Shown here piece after piece: positions 1 through 8,717 of a stretch of 45,570 bases of DNA. The stretch spans positions 1 to 45,570 of the forward strand of contig DAHWSH010000060.1 in NCBI GenBank assembly GCA_027338645.1, written 5' to 3'. Position numbers and translations under genes: made by a program. A model generated the notes under the pieces. The model was given only the letters and a program-made list of their open reading frames with translations. It was not told the origin of the DNA and ran no database searches. This DNA comes from JAJZIH01 sp021785265 (GTDB lineage: Bacteria > Pseudomonadota > Gammaproteobacteria > JAKAQQ01). The first letter of the stretch is position 1, and every line of letters starts with the position of its first letter.

Positions 1-75
1 ATGTAGCCCCTTGGCTCGAAACTCATCCACGGTCCGGCGGTCCTGCTTACTCAAGTTCAGCTCGGTCTGGTGCAT
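1..75 (-). CDS. Transposase N-terminus, IS630-like (partial, runs off the window)
   Basis: Twenty-five codons are visible from an ATG at 73-75 to the window edge. The peptide begins MHQTELNLSKQDRRTVDEF and continues RAKGLH. This pattern (short polar start, then a helix beginning LS.QDRRTV.EF) resembles the first helix of the helix-turn-helix DNA-binding domain at the start of IS630-type transposases. No catalytic residues fall inside the window, so the family call rests only on this short segment. Other helix-turn-helix transposases remain possible. Confidence 0.45.
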   Translation of the reverse strand, partial: MHQTELNLSKQDRRTVDEFRAKGLH

Positions 76-143
76 GCCTGGTCACCTCGAACAGCTCAGG
101 TATGCCCATTTTACATGTTCCGATACTTACGTGTCACGATACT
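1..143 (-). mobile_element. Edge of an IS630-like insertion sequence (partial)
   Basis: The window opens inside an element whose transposase is read leftward from position 75. Just outside the start codon, at about 107-143, lies a stretch read on the minus strand as GTATCGTGACACGTAAGTAT, which could be the terminal inverted repeat region. The other end is outside the window, so neither the repeat nor a TA target duplication can be confirmed. The outer boundary near 143 is an estimate. Confidence 0.4.
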
Positions 144-225
144 AGGCGGGTTCGGACCCGTCTTTGTAGCGTGCCGCATGGGACCCAACGGTGATGGCCC
201 GGGGCCCGCTTTCCGGGGGGCTCGT

Positions 226-3200
226 TCAGGACCGGTGAACGACGATGACTCCGCTCAGACCCTGGGATGCAAGACGACGATTGAAGGGGGCGACCTGCGT
301 TTCCACGATGACGTGGAGGCGCTCGCGGGCCTGCTTGATCTCATGGGCCAGAAGCCGGTAGACCGCGACGTCGGAATCGGTCGGCGGATAGTCGGCGCTG
401 TGCTCGACGGCCTTGAGGAGCACGGCCAGGCGACCCAGGATCCGGACGGGGTGTTGAAACGCATCCTCCCGCGCTCCCGTCAGGTAGACGTCGAAAAGAT
501 GCCCCTCGTCGGCCAAGAGAGCCCGTCCGAGCGTGTGGGCTTTTCGAAGCGTGCCCGGATGGTTCCCCAGCACCTTAAGGCGGGATTCGAGATGGGCGAG
601 CGTGAGCCTCATCCACTCGATTTCCGTGATGAGCGACAGGGTCTCGTTGATCCGGTTTCTGATCTTGAGTGAAAGCGAGACTTGGGCCCGGATGTCCGCC
701 AGATTGCCGGCCGAATAGGGATCCTTCCGAACCAGGAGCGGTTGCGTCCAGTGCCGGTTTCCGACGGTGAGCTCGACCGTATCGGTTCCCGGCACTGCGA
801 GCGGCCCGCTCAGTGTGCGGCGCAGGTCAAAGATCTCGATCGGCCGGTATCCCTTGGGGCCCACATGAACCCACGGGGCATGCGGAGGCGGCATGAAGAC
901 CCGGCCGGGACAACGGCCGGAACCCGGGCAGTCGCTCAGGTGCCGGACTGGGGCATAGCGCAAGTCCCACACGAAACGGTTGATCCCGGCATGCAGTGCG
1001 GGTAGGCGGTCGGCATGGCGGGTACCGGGCCGGTTCGAGAAGGTCCGGATGATCCGGCCGCCGGGTCCGCGGATCACGAGACTCACGGGGAGGGTCGGTG
1101 GGTGGGGGAGATAGAAGTCGATGACCGCACCATAAGGGGGGTTCTGCCCCATGGCCGGGTAGTCCGGGGCCGCGCGTCGACGGGCCACCCGGTGAAAGCG
1201 CCAGGCGGTCCGGAGCGGGAACAGGGTGGGTCCCCCGCTACGGAGGGCGGCCTGGAGGTGGGTGAGTGAGGAGAGGTCGGAGAGAATGTAGGCGCCCCGC
1301 CCGTAGGTGGCGACCACGAGATCGTTCGCGACCGGCTGGACCGTGACCCAGTAGACCGGTGCGTGCGGCAGGTTGTTCTGGAGCGGATACCAGCGCCGTC
1401 CGCGGTTGGGACTCCAGTAAAGGGCGTTGTCCGTTCCGGCAAAGAGGACCTCACGATCGAGCGGATCTTCTTTCACACAGTGGACGATCGAAAACTGGTT
1501 GACCGGGATGCCCCGGACGATCCGGTGCCAGTGCCGGCCGGCATCCTGGGTGACGTAGATATAGGGCCGGCTGTCACCCATGAGCTGGCGGTCGATCGAG
1601 AGATAGGCCCGGTTGGGATCGAAGCGGGAAGGCGAGATGCTCGTGACCTCTCCCCCGAGCGGAAGTCCGTGTGGGGTGACGTTCATCCAGGTCCGGCCGC
1701 CATTCAGCGTGAGGTGGACCTGGCCGTCATAGCCACCGGTCCAGATCATGCCGGAGCGGAGGGGCGAGGGGGCGATGATCGAAAGCGACATGGCATCGAA
1801 CGTCCCCAGGTTGTCATGGCTCACACCACCCGTCGAGCCCTCCTCCCGCTTGATGTTGAGTGTGAGATTGGGGCTGATGCGCTGCCAGCTTTGGCCCCCG
1901 TTGTCGGTCCGGTAAACGTATTGGCTGCCGGTGTAGACGACGTGGGGGTTCTGGGGCGAGAGCGCGAGGGGGAACACGAAATCCCAGCTGTTCGGCAGTT
2001 TTCCGGGTGGCCAGCCGTAACCCGACAGCTGGAAGACGGAAACCGCCCGGCCCTCACCGCGGTGGATGTTGAAGCGGGTGATCCAGCCGTCATAGCAGCC
2101 GGACCAGACGATATTGTTGTTTTTTTCCGGCAGGGTGAAACCGCTCTCGCAGCCGTTGAGGCCGGTCCAGTAGCCGGGACTGATGCCGCCGTACGGGGTC
2201 CTGGTGTTCGAGGGCAGGCGGTAGGCATGCCCGTCCTGCCGGTTGACGAAGACATGGAAGGGAATGTCCCGATCCGTGGCGACGTGGTAGAGCTGGGCGT
2301 CGGGGAGCGCGATTTCCTGCCACTGCTTCCAGCCATCCTGGGTGATGGTGGCGCCCTCGTCGAAGGTCACGACCATGCGCTTGGGGTTTCGGGGATCGAT
2401 CCAGATGTCGTGGTTGTCGCCGCAGCCACAGCCCTCATAGTGCATGTGGACGCCTCCCGTACGCGAGGTCAGGAAGTTGGTCGAGACGAAGTAGAGACGG
2501 TCCGGGTTTTTGGGGGAGATGGCGAAACGGGTGTAGTAGGGGGCCCGTTCGTCCATGGAGTGGTTGTGGCTCATGAGCTTCCAGTGGCGACCGGAATCGA
2601 CGGACCGATAGAGACCAGGGGCCCACTTTTCCTCCATGAGGGTGTAGTAGATATGCGGATTGCTTTGAGAGATGGCCACGGCCACCTTCCCCACCGGGCC
2701 TGCAGGCAGGCCATCCTGGTCGAGCCGCTTCCAGGTTTCCCCGCCGTTACGGCTGAGGTAGACGCCGCTGCCCGGCCCGCCACTGTTGAGGTTCCAGGGG
2801 TGGACGTCGAACTGCCACAGGCCGGCCAGGAGCACGCGTGGGTTTTGAGGATCGATCGCGAGATCCGAACAGCCCGTCAGGGGATTGACGAAAAGGACCC
2901 GCGTCCAGTGGCGTCCGTTGTCAGTCGTCCGATAGACCCCCCGGTCCTGGGATGGACCGAATCCGCTGCCGGTGGCGCACACATAAACGCGTCGGAGATC
3001 CATGGGATCGACCACGATCCGGGCGATCCGGTCGGTTCCGGTGAGTCCGAGGTGCAGCCAGGTGCGACCGCCATTGTCCGACCGGTAGATGCCATCCCCG
3101 ATGCCGGTAGTCGGTCGGATGTAGAAGGTCTCACCGGTGCCTGCCCAAACGACTTGGGGACGGCCCGGATCGAGGGCCAACGCCCCGATGGATTGGGCAG

Positions 3201-3474
3201 GTTCCTGGTCGAAGATCGGTTTCCAGTGGACGCCGCCGTCCGTGGTTTTCCAGATACCGCCTGAGGACGTACCGAGATAGTAGATACGGGGATTCCCCGG
3301 GATCCCCTGGACGGCGGCAATGCGTCCCTCACCCGGCCCGATGAACCGGTAGTGGAGGACCCGGTACAGGGAGGGGTTGAGCTGGATGCGGGCGGATGCC
3401 CCGGCGGATGCCGCCGTGGCCAGGAGAAGAAGTACAACCCAGAGGTGCGAGTGGGCTGGACGAGACTTCGGCAT
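226..3474 (-). CDS. Secreted BNR/Asp-box repeat protein (sortilin/VPS10-like beta-propeller)
   Basis: About 1082 residues, probably exported. I chose the ATG at 3474 because it opens a signal peptide (MPKSRPAHSHLW, a Leu/Ala-rich core, then ASAGASA); an upstream in-frame start at 3528 would bury it. A GAGG lies 11 bases before this ATG. The mature protein carries about nine Asp-box motifs (S/T-x-D-x-G-x-x-W), for example TTDGGVHW, RSDNGGRTW, RTDNGGQSW and TQDAGRHW, the mark of a BNR/sialidase-type beta-propeller. A C-terminal extension contains FVWDLRYAP, typical of large bacterial proteins annotated as glycosyl hydrolase or VPS10-like. No catalytic sialidase set is evident, so the substrate is unknown. 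It stands alone on the minus strand and is divergent from the gene at 3703. Confidence 0.85.
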   Translation of the reverse strand: MPKSRPAHSHLWVVLLLLATAASAGASARIQLNPSLYRVLHYRFIGPGEGRIAAVQGIPGNPRIYYLGTSSGGIWKTTDGGVHWKPIFDQEPAQSIGALALDPGRPQVVWAGTGETFYIRPTTGIGDGIYRSDNGGRTWLHLGLTGTDRIARIVVDPMDLRRVYVCATGSGFGPSQDRGVYRTTDNGRHWTRVLFVNPLTGCSDLAIDPQNPRVLLAGLWQFDVHPWNLNSGGPGSGVYLSRNGGETWKRLDQDGLPAGPVGKVAVAISQSNPHIYYTLMEEKWAPGLYRSVDSGRHWKLMSHNHSMDERAPYYTRFAISPKNPDRLYFVSTNFLTSRTGGVHMHYEGCGCGDNHDIWIDPRNPKRMVVTFDEGATITQDGWKQWQEIALPDAQLYHVATDRDIPFHVFVNRQDGHAYRLPSNTRTPYGGISPGYWTGLNGCESGFTLPEKNNNIVWSGCYDGWITRFNIHRGEGRAVSVFQLSGYGWPPGKLPNSWDFVFPLALSPQNPHVVYTGSQYVYRTDNGGQSWQRISPNLTLNIKREEGSTGGVSHDNLGTFDAMSLSIIAPSPLRSGMIWTGGYDGQVHLTLNGGRTWMNVTPHGLPLGGEVTSISPSRFDPNRAYLSIDRQLMGDSRPYIYVTQDAGRHWHRIVRGIPVNQFSIVHCVKEDPLDREVLFAGTDNALYWSPNRGRRWYPLQNNLPHAPVYWVTVQPVANDLVVATYGRGAYILSDLSSLTHLQAALRSGGPTLFPLRTAWRFHRVARRRAAPDYPAMGQNPPYGAVIDFYLPHPPTLPVSLVIRGPGGRIIRTFSNRPGTRHADRLPALHAGINRFVWDLRYAPVRHLSDCPGSGRCPGRVFMPPPHAPWVHVGPKGYRPIEIFDLRRTLSGPLAVPGTDTVELTVGNRHWTQPLLVRKDPYSAGNLADIRAQVSLSLKIRNRINETLSLITEIEWMRLTLAHLESRLKVLGNHPGTLRKAHTLGRALLADEGHLFDVYLTGAREDAFQHPVRILGRLAVLLKAVEHSADYPPTDSDVAVYRLLAHEIKQARERLHVIVETQVAPFNRRLASQGLSGVIVVHRS

Positions 3475-3702
3475 GGAAAAGCCCTCGGATGGGAAGAGCG
3501 AGACCGATTTCGCCCCCGGGATCGACAACGGGGAGCCCGGTAGGGGGCGGAGCCGGAGGCGGTTTTTCCGAGACTAGCACAGGCGTTGGAGGCTCGCAAG
3601 AAGACTGAAGACTCCGCGCTCGGGCGGGGTTCCCTCCCATCACGAGGTCGTGTTAACATCAAATGCTCGCCATCCGGCTTCTTTGTGCCTGGCGGATCCT
3701 CG

Positions 3703-4299
3703 ATGCAGATTGGCGGCATGATGTATGCGACTGACGTCGCTTTCAAGGCAGCCGGGTTGGGCCTGCTTTCGGTCTGGTTTGTGCTCGACCAGAGGCTTCT
3801 GGCCCGAAGACCCCATGACCGGGCTCGACGCTGCGAACCCCGTTCGTGCCGAGTTCTCATTCTCGCGAACTCGGTCGGTCTCATCCTCGCCCTCTGTACC
3901 GCGGTGAGCTTCAGCCGCGGTCGCATGCCGGATGATGATCCCCTGGCCGTGTCGGGACTTTTCTGCATGCTGATCGGCATGGGCATCCGCCTGAGTGCCA
4001 TGAAGACGCTCGGCCGTTTTCACATGACCTCGGTTTCGATCCTTCCCGACCACCGCCTGGTCGAGCGCGGTTTTTACCGCTGGATCCGTCATCCAAGCTA
4101 CCTCGGAGTGATCGTGCTGCTGCTGGGCCTGGCCTGCGTGCTGGCCAACTACGCGAGCCTTTTCATCCTGCTCGGCTTCGTGATTCCGGCCTACGCGTAC
4201 CGGATCTCCCGCGAGGAAAAGGTCCTGATCGACCACTTTGGCCAGGTCTATGAAAACTATCGCCTGAGGACGCGCCGGCTTTTGCCCTTCATCTATTGA
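3703..4299 (+). CDS. Isoprenylcysteine carboxyl methyltransferase-like membrane protein
   Basis: About 198 residues from the ATG at 3703; the ATGs at 3718 and 3721 are alternatives, and an upstream in-frame start at 3586 gives an unlikely charged leader. Four to five hydrophobic segments are visible. The C-terminal part has the family signature: LVERGFYRWIRHPSYLG, then EEKVLIDHFGQVYENY and a basic tail. The RHPxYxG motif and the final glutamates belong to the ICMT/PEMT family, membrane methyltransferases that use S-adenosylmethionine. The bacterial substrate is not known. It ends 13 bases before the dadA-like gene, so the two probably share a transcript. A second, divergent member of the same family follows at 5636. 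Confidence 0.75.
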   Translation: MQIGGMMYATDVAFKAAGLGLLSVWFVLDQRLLARRPHDRARRCEPRSCRVLILANSVGLILALCTAVSFSRGRMPDDDPLAVSGLFCMLIGMGIRLSAMKTLGRFHMTSVSILPDHRLVERGFYRWIRHPSYLGVIVLLLGLACVLANYASLFILLGFVIPAYAYRISREEKVLIDHFGQVYENYRLRTRRLLPFIY

Positions 4300-4312
4300 A
4301 GGGCCTCTGACC

Positions 4313-5560
4313 ATGCCGGATCCGTCGAGCACGCCCGGCCCAGACGATGCGATTCTCGTGGTCGGCGGGGGAATCGTCGGACTGACACAGGCCTACATGC
4401 TCTGCCGACGCGGACATCGGGTTCATCTGTTCGAGTCCGGCGCCGGCTTTGCCGGACGGGCATCCCATGCCAACGGCGGGCACCTCTCAACCGACAGTGG
4501 GGCGCCCTGGGTTTCGCCATCGATCCTGCCGGAACTCGTGCACTGGCTGTTCGACTCCCACCGGCCGCTCTCCGTGAAGCCGATGGCGATGGGATGGGCT
4601 GGCTGGTCCTGGTTGCTTTCGGCAAGCCGCCACCTCCGACTGGACCGCTATCTCGTCTCCCACAGCCGGCTCCACGCGTTGACCGAGTCCAGTGTCGCCC
4701 TCTGGCAGCGGATCGAGTCCGAAATCGCCTCCCCGCTCGCGCCTGGTCGGGGCGTGCTCTACCTCTACCGAAGCGCTCACGAGTGGGACGAGGCACGAGG
4801 GATGCTTGAACGGGAGCGGCCCATCGGTATCCAGGCGGTTCCGGTCGCGGCCGGGGAGTTGGCCTCGTTTGCGCCCGCACTCGCCACCGCGAAAGTCCGG
4901 CCGGCAGGCGGCATCTGGTATCCGCGCGATCGCTTCGGGGACTGCCGGGAAGCCGCCGGCCGGCTTGCCGGGTGGATTGAATCGCACGGGGCTTGCCTCC
5001 ACCGTGATACCCCGGTCATGGCCATTGAGCAGGCAGGGGGATCCATACGGGTCCGGACCCGTCACGGTCTCTGGATCGGACAGGCACTCGTGATCGCGGC
5101 CGGCGTGGACAGCGTGCGTCTTGCCCGGCCGCTCGGCATCCGGTTGGCGCTTTGTCCGGTCAAGGGCTACACCCGGACCTATCCGATCTCCCCGCTGCCG
5201 TCCACGAGTCCGGCACTCGCCGACCACAGCCGCAAGGTCGTCCTGACCCCGCTCGGAGGGACGCTCCGTGTGGCTGGCATGGCCGAGTTCGCTGGTTTTG
5301 ACGATCGGTTGGAACCGCGCTATCTGACCCGCCTCCATGAGACGGCATCGGACTGGTTCCCTGAGCTCGCCACGGTCCAGTCGACCTTGGACTGGGCCTG
5401 CCTCCGGGCCATGACGGCAGATGGCCTGCCGCTTCTCGGTCCCACCCGGGTGCCTCGAGTCTTTCTCAATACCGGTCATGGACCGCTCGGCTGGACGCTC
5501 GCGGCCGCTACGGCCGAACGGGTCGCGGACGCGATCGAAGGCCGGAATGAAGCCCCGTGA
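4313..5560 (+). CDS. dadA: FAD-dependent D-amino-acid dehydrogenase (DadA family)
   Basis: A 415-residue protein of the DAO/DadA flavoprotein family, which oxidises D-amino acids to 2-oxo acids at the membrane. The N-terminus shows the dinucleotide-binding motif VVGGGIVGL at about residues 16-24, a following acidic FES, and the ANGGHLSTDSGAPW segment typical of DadA. The C-terminus has WACLRAMTADGLPLLG and FLNTGHGPLGWTLA, the usual FAD-contacting end. Length matches the family (about 410-430). It sits 13 bases after one ICMT-like gene and 75 bases before another. Family assignment is firm; substrate (D-Ala or another amine) is inferred, and the symbol is by family. Confidence 0.75.
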   Translation: MPDPSSTPGPDDAILVVGGGIVGLTQAYMLCRRGHRVHLFESGAGFAGRASHANGGHLSTDSGAPWVSPSILPELVHWLFDSHRPLSVKPMAMGWAGWSWLLSASRHLRLDRYLVSHSRLHALTESSVALWQRIESEIASPLAPGRGVLYLYRSAHEWDEARGMLERERPIGIQAVPVAAGELASFAPALATAKVRPAGGIWYPRDRFGDCREAAGRLAGWIESHGACLHRDTPVMAIEQAGGSIRVRTRHGLWIGQALVIAAGVDSVRLARPLGIRLALCPVKGYTRTYPISPLPSTSPALADHSRKVVLTPLGGTLRVAGMAEFAGFDDRLEPRYLTRLHETASDWFPELATVQSTLDWACLRAMTADGLPLLGPTRVPRVFLNTGHGPLGWTLAAATAERVADAIEGRNEAP

Positions 5561-5635
5561 CGGCGGGATATACTAGGCCGCGGTGTCGGCTACGAGAAAC
5601 GTGAAAAACCACGACCCACTCTTGGAGAAACTTCC

Positions 5636-6214
5636 ATGTCCGATCAGGTTCTGCCTTGGTTGTTTAATTTTTCCTGGTTGGCCTGGGTTCTCTACTGGCT
5701 GATCGCGGGACGGGGACGGCTCAAGCCTGTGGCGCAGAGGGAGTCTCGTTTGGAACGGCTCGGCCACATCGTCCCATTGGTCATCGCAATCGGGCTGTTT
5801 TGGTTACCGGATCAGGCGCACGGCCTGCTTTTCCGACGTTTCACCCCCCCCTCGTCCAGCCTCGCTTGGCTCGGCTTGGGGATCACGGTCGTGGGGCTTG
5901 TTTTTTCGGTCTACGCGCGGCGCTATCTGGGGGGCAACTGGAGTGGCACGGTCACACTCAAGGAGGGCCACACGCTCGTCCGCGAGGGGCCCTACCGCCT
6001 CATCCGCCACCCGATCTATACCGGATTGATTGCCGCATTTGCCGGTACGGCTTTGGCCCAAGGCCAGGTGCGGGGCCTTTTGTCCCTGATCCTGGTTGCA
6101 GGCTCGCTCGTCGTCAAGCTGGGCCGGGAAGAGCGATGGATGGGCGAGCGCTTTGGGGACGAGTACCGGCACTACCGCACACATTCCTGGGCCCTTTTGC
6201 CCTGGATCTTTTAA
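5636..6214 (+). CDS. Isoprenylcysteine carboxyl methyltransferase-like membrane protein (second copy)
   Basis: A 192-residue integral membrane protein with about five hydrophobic segments. The methyltransferase signature is clear at residues 110-190: TLVREGPYRLIRHPIYTG, then GREERWMGERFGDEYRHY and a C-terminal HSWALLPWIF. It belongs to the same broad family as the protein at 3703-4299 but is clearly divergent, with little identity outside the RHPxY region. ATG at 5636 is preceded by GGAGAAACTTCC. The substrate is unknown. The pair framing the dadA-like gene suggests, but does not prove, a shared role. Confidence 0.8.
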   Translation: MSDQVLPWLFNFSWLAWVLYWLIAGRGRLKPVAQRESRLERLGHIVPLVIAIGLFWLPDQAHGLLFRRFTPPSSSLAWLGLGITVVGLVFSVYARRYLGGNWSGTVTLKEGHTLVREGPYRLIRHPIYTGLIAAFAGTALAQGQVRGLLSLILVAGSLVVKLGREERWMGERFGDEYRHYRTHSWALLPWIF

Positions 6215-6266
6215 TCCCGGAGGATTCGATGTCTCCCCGGCCGGGAGGCTACCTGGCGGCTGCCCT

Positions 6267-6294
6267 TTGATTTCAGGGGGGAATCCGATAATAT
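6267..6294 (+). promoter_or_regulatory. Candidate sigma-70 promoter for the PAP2 phosphatase gene
   Basis: TTGATT at 6267-6272 and TAATAT at 6289-6294 are separated by 16 bases and lie 39 bases before the ATG at 6333. This A+T-rich patch stands out from the GC-rich surroundings. Confidence 0.4.
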
Positions 6295-6332
6295 AGGGAC
6301 ACTTCCTGTCCGAGAGAACCCGGTCGATCGCC

Positions 6333-6941
6333 ATGGCAATTCTCTCGAGCCTGGTCCACGCGGACACCGCGCTTTTCCTTTTCATCAATAATCATTTCCA
6401 TTTTTCTGCCCTGAACGATAACATGCGGGCCCTCACCTTCCTCGGGAACGGGTGGGTGGTCTACTGGATCGTGGTCGTCTACCTCTACCGCCGTGATCCG
6501 CGTCCCTTCCGTGAATCTTTCCTCCTCCTGTTCCTGACACAGATCATTCCGGGCGTCGTGGTGGATGTCCTCAAGCGCCTTGTCGACCGTCCACGGCCGA
6601 TTGTGGCGCTTCACCGGCTGATCGAGAAAGGTCGGGTGCACGTCGTGGTTTTGGGTCGGCACCTTACGGCCTATTCGTTTCCGTCAGGGCACTCCGAAAC
6701 GGCCTTTGCCCTGGCGGTGGCCCTGTCCTGCCTCTATCCCCGCCGCCGCACCGTCTTCTACACCCTGGCGGCCCTCGTGGCTTTCTCACGGGTCTATAAC
6801 GGTGAACATTTCCCCTTGGACGTCATCTGCGGGGGGCTCATCGGATACGGCTTCGGATGGTTAGGAATCTGGGTCTATCGCAAGTTCTCGCGTCATGCCA
6901 TCGGAACCACAGCGCCCGTCCCGGTGTCCGAGGAGGTCTGA
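6333..6941 (+). CDS. PAP2-family membrane phosphatase
   Basis: A 202-residue protein with about five membrane segments. All three PAP2 phosphatase motifs are present: K81-x6-RPRP (KRLVDRPRP), PSGH at 117-120, and SR-x5-H-x3-D with R153, H159 and D163. The catalytic histidine pair (H120, H159) is intact, so the enzyme should be active on a lipid phosphate such as undecaprenyl pyrophosphate, phosphatidylglycerol phosphate or lipid A. The sequence alone does not say which. It lies just upstream of rfbB-rfbC, so a role in envelope polysaccharide carrier recycling is plausible. An A+T-rich promoter candidate precedes it. Confidence 0.85.
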   Translation: MAILSSLVHADTALFLFINNHFHFSALNDNMRALTFLGNGWVVYWIVVVYLYRRDPRPFRESFLLLFLTQIIPGVVVDVLKRLVDRPRPIVALHRLIEKGRVHVVVLGRHLTAYSFPSGHSETAFALAVALSCLYPRRRTVFYTLAALVAFSRVYNGEHFPLDVICGGLIGYGFGWLGIWVYRKFSRHAIGTTAPVPVSEEV

Positions 6942-7007
6942 GTCCGGTCACAAGGGTCCGGGATCCCGGTAAACTACGGGGGCGATGGTGGCGGGGAGGA
7001 TCAGCGG

Positions 7008-8090
7008 GTGATTTTCGTGACCGGCGGAGCCGGCTTCATCGGCAGCAACTTCGTTCATCACTGGCTCGGCCGGACGGATGAGTCCGTGCTCGTGTTCGAT
7101 GCGCTGACCTACGCCGGTAATCCCGAAAACCTGGCCCCGTGGATGACCGATCCGCGCTTCCACTTCGTCAGGGGCGATCTCAATGACCGGATCCTTTTGG
7201 ACTCCCTTTTATCCCGACACCGGCCGCGGGCGGTTCTCCATTTTGCCGCGGAAAGCCATGTCGACCGCTCGATCCGGACTCCGGATGCCTTTCTTCGGGC
7301 CAACGTCATGGGGACCTTCAGTCTTCTCGAGGCCATCCGGGCCGACTGGAACCAGCGACCCGCACCAGAACAGGCGGCCTTCCGTTTCCTCCAGGTCTCG
7401 ACCGATGAGGTCTACGGCTCACTTGCCCCTGATGCACCCGCCTTCACCGAGGAGTCTCCTTTCGCGCCGAACAGCCCCTATTCGGCCAGCAAGGCGGCGA
7501 GTGACCATTGGGTCCGTGCCTATGGTCGGACCTATGGGTTGCCGGTTCTCGTGAGCCACTGTTCGAACAACTACGGGCCCTACCAGTTTCCCGAAAAGCT
7601 GATTCCCCTGGTCATCCACCACGCCCTTGAAGGCACTCCGCTGCCCCTCTACGGAGATGGCCGACAGATCCGCGACTGGCTTTATGTCGAGGACCATTGC
7701 CATGCCCTGGTCCGTATCCTGGAGGGGGGTCGGGTCGGGGAGACCTACAACGTCGGCGGGGGTTGCGAACGGACCAACCGTGAAGTGATGGAATCCCTCT
7801 GCCGGATCCTGGACCGGCTGAGTCCGCGTCCACGGGGCAGCCACGCCGAGGGAATCGTCCCGGTGCCCGACCGGCCCGGGCATGACCGGCGTTATGCCCT
7901 CGATGCCGGGAAAATCCGGCGCGAACTCGGGTGGGAGCCCCGGGAGTCCTTTGAAAGCGGGATCGAAAAAACGGTGCGCTGGTATCTTGATCATTCCGAG
8001 TGGGTCTCGCATGTCGTGAGCGGTGACTATCGAGACTGGATCCGCCTGCACTACAGCCCGGCGGAGCAGTCCGCTCCCGCCGGATCCTGA
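7008..8090 (+). CDS. rfbB: dTDP-glucose 4,6-dehydratase
   Basis: A 360-residue extended short-chain dehydrogenase that converts dTDP-glucose to dTDP-4-keto-6-deoxyglucose, the second step of dTDP-rhamnose synthesis. The start is GTG at 7008, placed 7-8 bases after a strong GGGGAGGA. The NAD motif GGAGFIG is at residues 6-12. The catalytic set is complete: T132-D133-E134 (STDEVYGS), Y158 and K162 (YSASK). HFAAESHVDRSI and DWLYVEDHCHAL are also diagnostic of RfbB. It is followed after 2 bases by rfbC, so the two form an operon. rfbA and rfbD are not in this window. Confidence 0.95.
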   Translation: MIFVTGGAGFIGSNFVHHWLGRTDESVLVFDALTYAGNPENLAPWMTDPRFHFVRGDLNDRILLDSLLSRHRPRAVLHFAAESHVDRSIRTPDAFLRANVMGTFSLLEAIRADWNQRPAPEQAAFRFLQVSTDEVYGSLAPDAPAFTEESPFAPNSPYSASKAASDHWVRAYGRTYGLPVLVSHCSNNYGPYQFPEKLIPLVIHHALEGTPLPLYGDGRQIRDWLYVEDHCHALVRILEGGRVGETYNVGGGCERTNREVMESLCRILDRLSPRPRGSHAEGIVPVPDRPGHDRRYALDAGKIRRELGWEPRESFESGIEKTVRWYLDHSEWVSHVVSGDYRDWIRLHYSPAEQSAPAGS

Positions 8091-8092
8091 TC

Positions 8093-8650
8093 ATGCAGGC
8101 GACGCCGACGAGGCTGCCCGAGGTCCTCCTCATCGAGGCCGAGCGTCACGGCGATGCCCGCGGCTTCTTTTGCGAAAGCTATAACCGAAGGGATTTCGCC
8201 CGGGCGACCGGGCTCGACCTCGACTTCGTCCAGGACAACCACTCGCACTCGGCTGGAGGAACCCTGCGGGGCCTCCACTACCAGCTCACCCGTCCGCAGG
8301 GCAAGCTCGTCCGTGTCATGTCCGGACGCATTTTCGATGTGGCCGTCGATCTAAGGCGGCATTCGCCCCGCTTCGCGAGTTGGGTCGCCGTCGAACTCGG
8401 GGCAGAGACGGAACACCAGCTCTGGATCCCGCCGGGATTCGCCCATGGCTTTCTTGTCCTGAGCGAGGCTGCCGATGTCTGTTACAAAACCACCGAATAC
8501 TGGGATCACGCATCCGACCGGAGCCTCCGCTGGAACGATCCCGTCATCGGGATTGACTGGCCCGAAGCTGCCGGGCCGGGGGGGCTGCCCCGGCTTTCCG
8601 AAAAAGACCGACTGGCCCCGCTTTTGGCCCAGGCGGAACTCTTCGACTAG
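8093..8650 (+). CDS. rfbC: dTDP-4-dehydrorhamnose 3,5-epimerase
   Basis: A 185-residue cupin-fold epimerase acting after RfbB. The active-site segments are present: FVQDNHSHS followed by TLRGLHYQ with the catalytic base H62, FDVAVDLRRHSP, WIPPGFAHGF, and the tyrosine of CYKTTEYW (Y131). Length fits the family. The ATG lies 2 bases after the rfbB stop, implying translational coupling. With no rfbD nearby, the product could feed dTDP-L-rhamnose made elsewhere or another dTDP-6-deoxysugar. Confidence 0.95.
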   Translation: MQATPTRLPEVLLIEAERHGDARGFFCESYNRRDFARATGLDLDFVQDNHSHSAGGTLRGLHYQLTRPQGKLVRVMSGRIFDVAVDLRRHSPRFASWVAVELGAETEHQLWIPPGFAHGFLVLSEAADVCYKTTEYWDHASDRSLRWNDPVIGIDWPEAAGPGGLPRLSEKDRLAPLLAQAELFD

Positions 8651-8717
8651 CCCGGATTGAGCTTATGGAGGGCTCGAGCAGGCGTGCTATATTGAAACTC
8701 CACCGAGGAGAATTATC

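Noticed and set aside
1363..3264. Long plus-strand open frame opposite the BNR-repeat gene
   Set aside because: It is the complement of a clear secreted beta-propeller gene; its peptide lacks domains and is rich in Gly, Val, Asp, Arg as expected of an antisense frame in GC-rich DNA.
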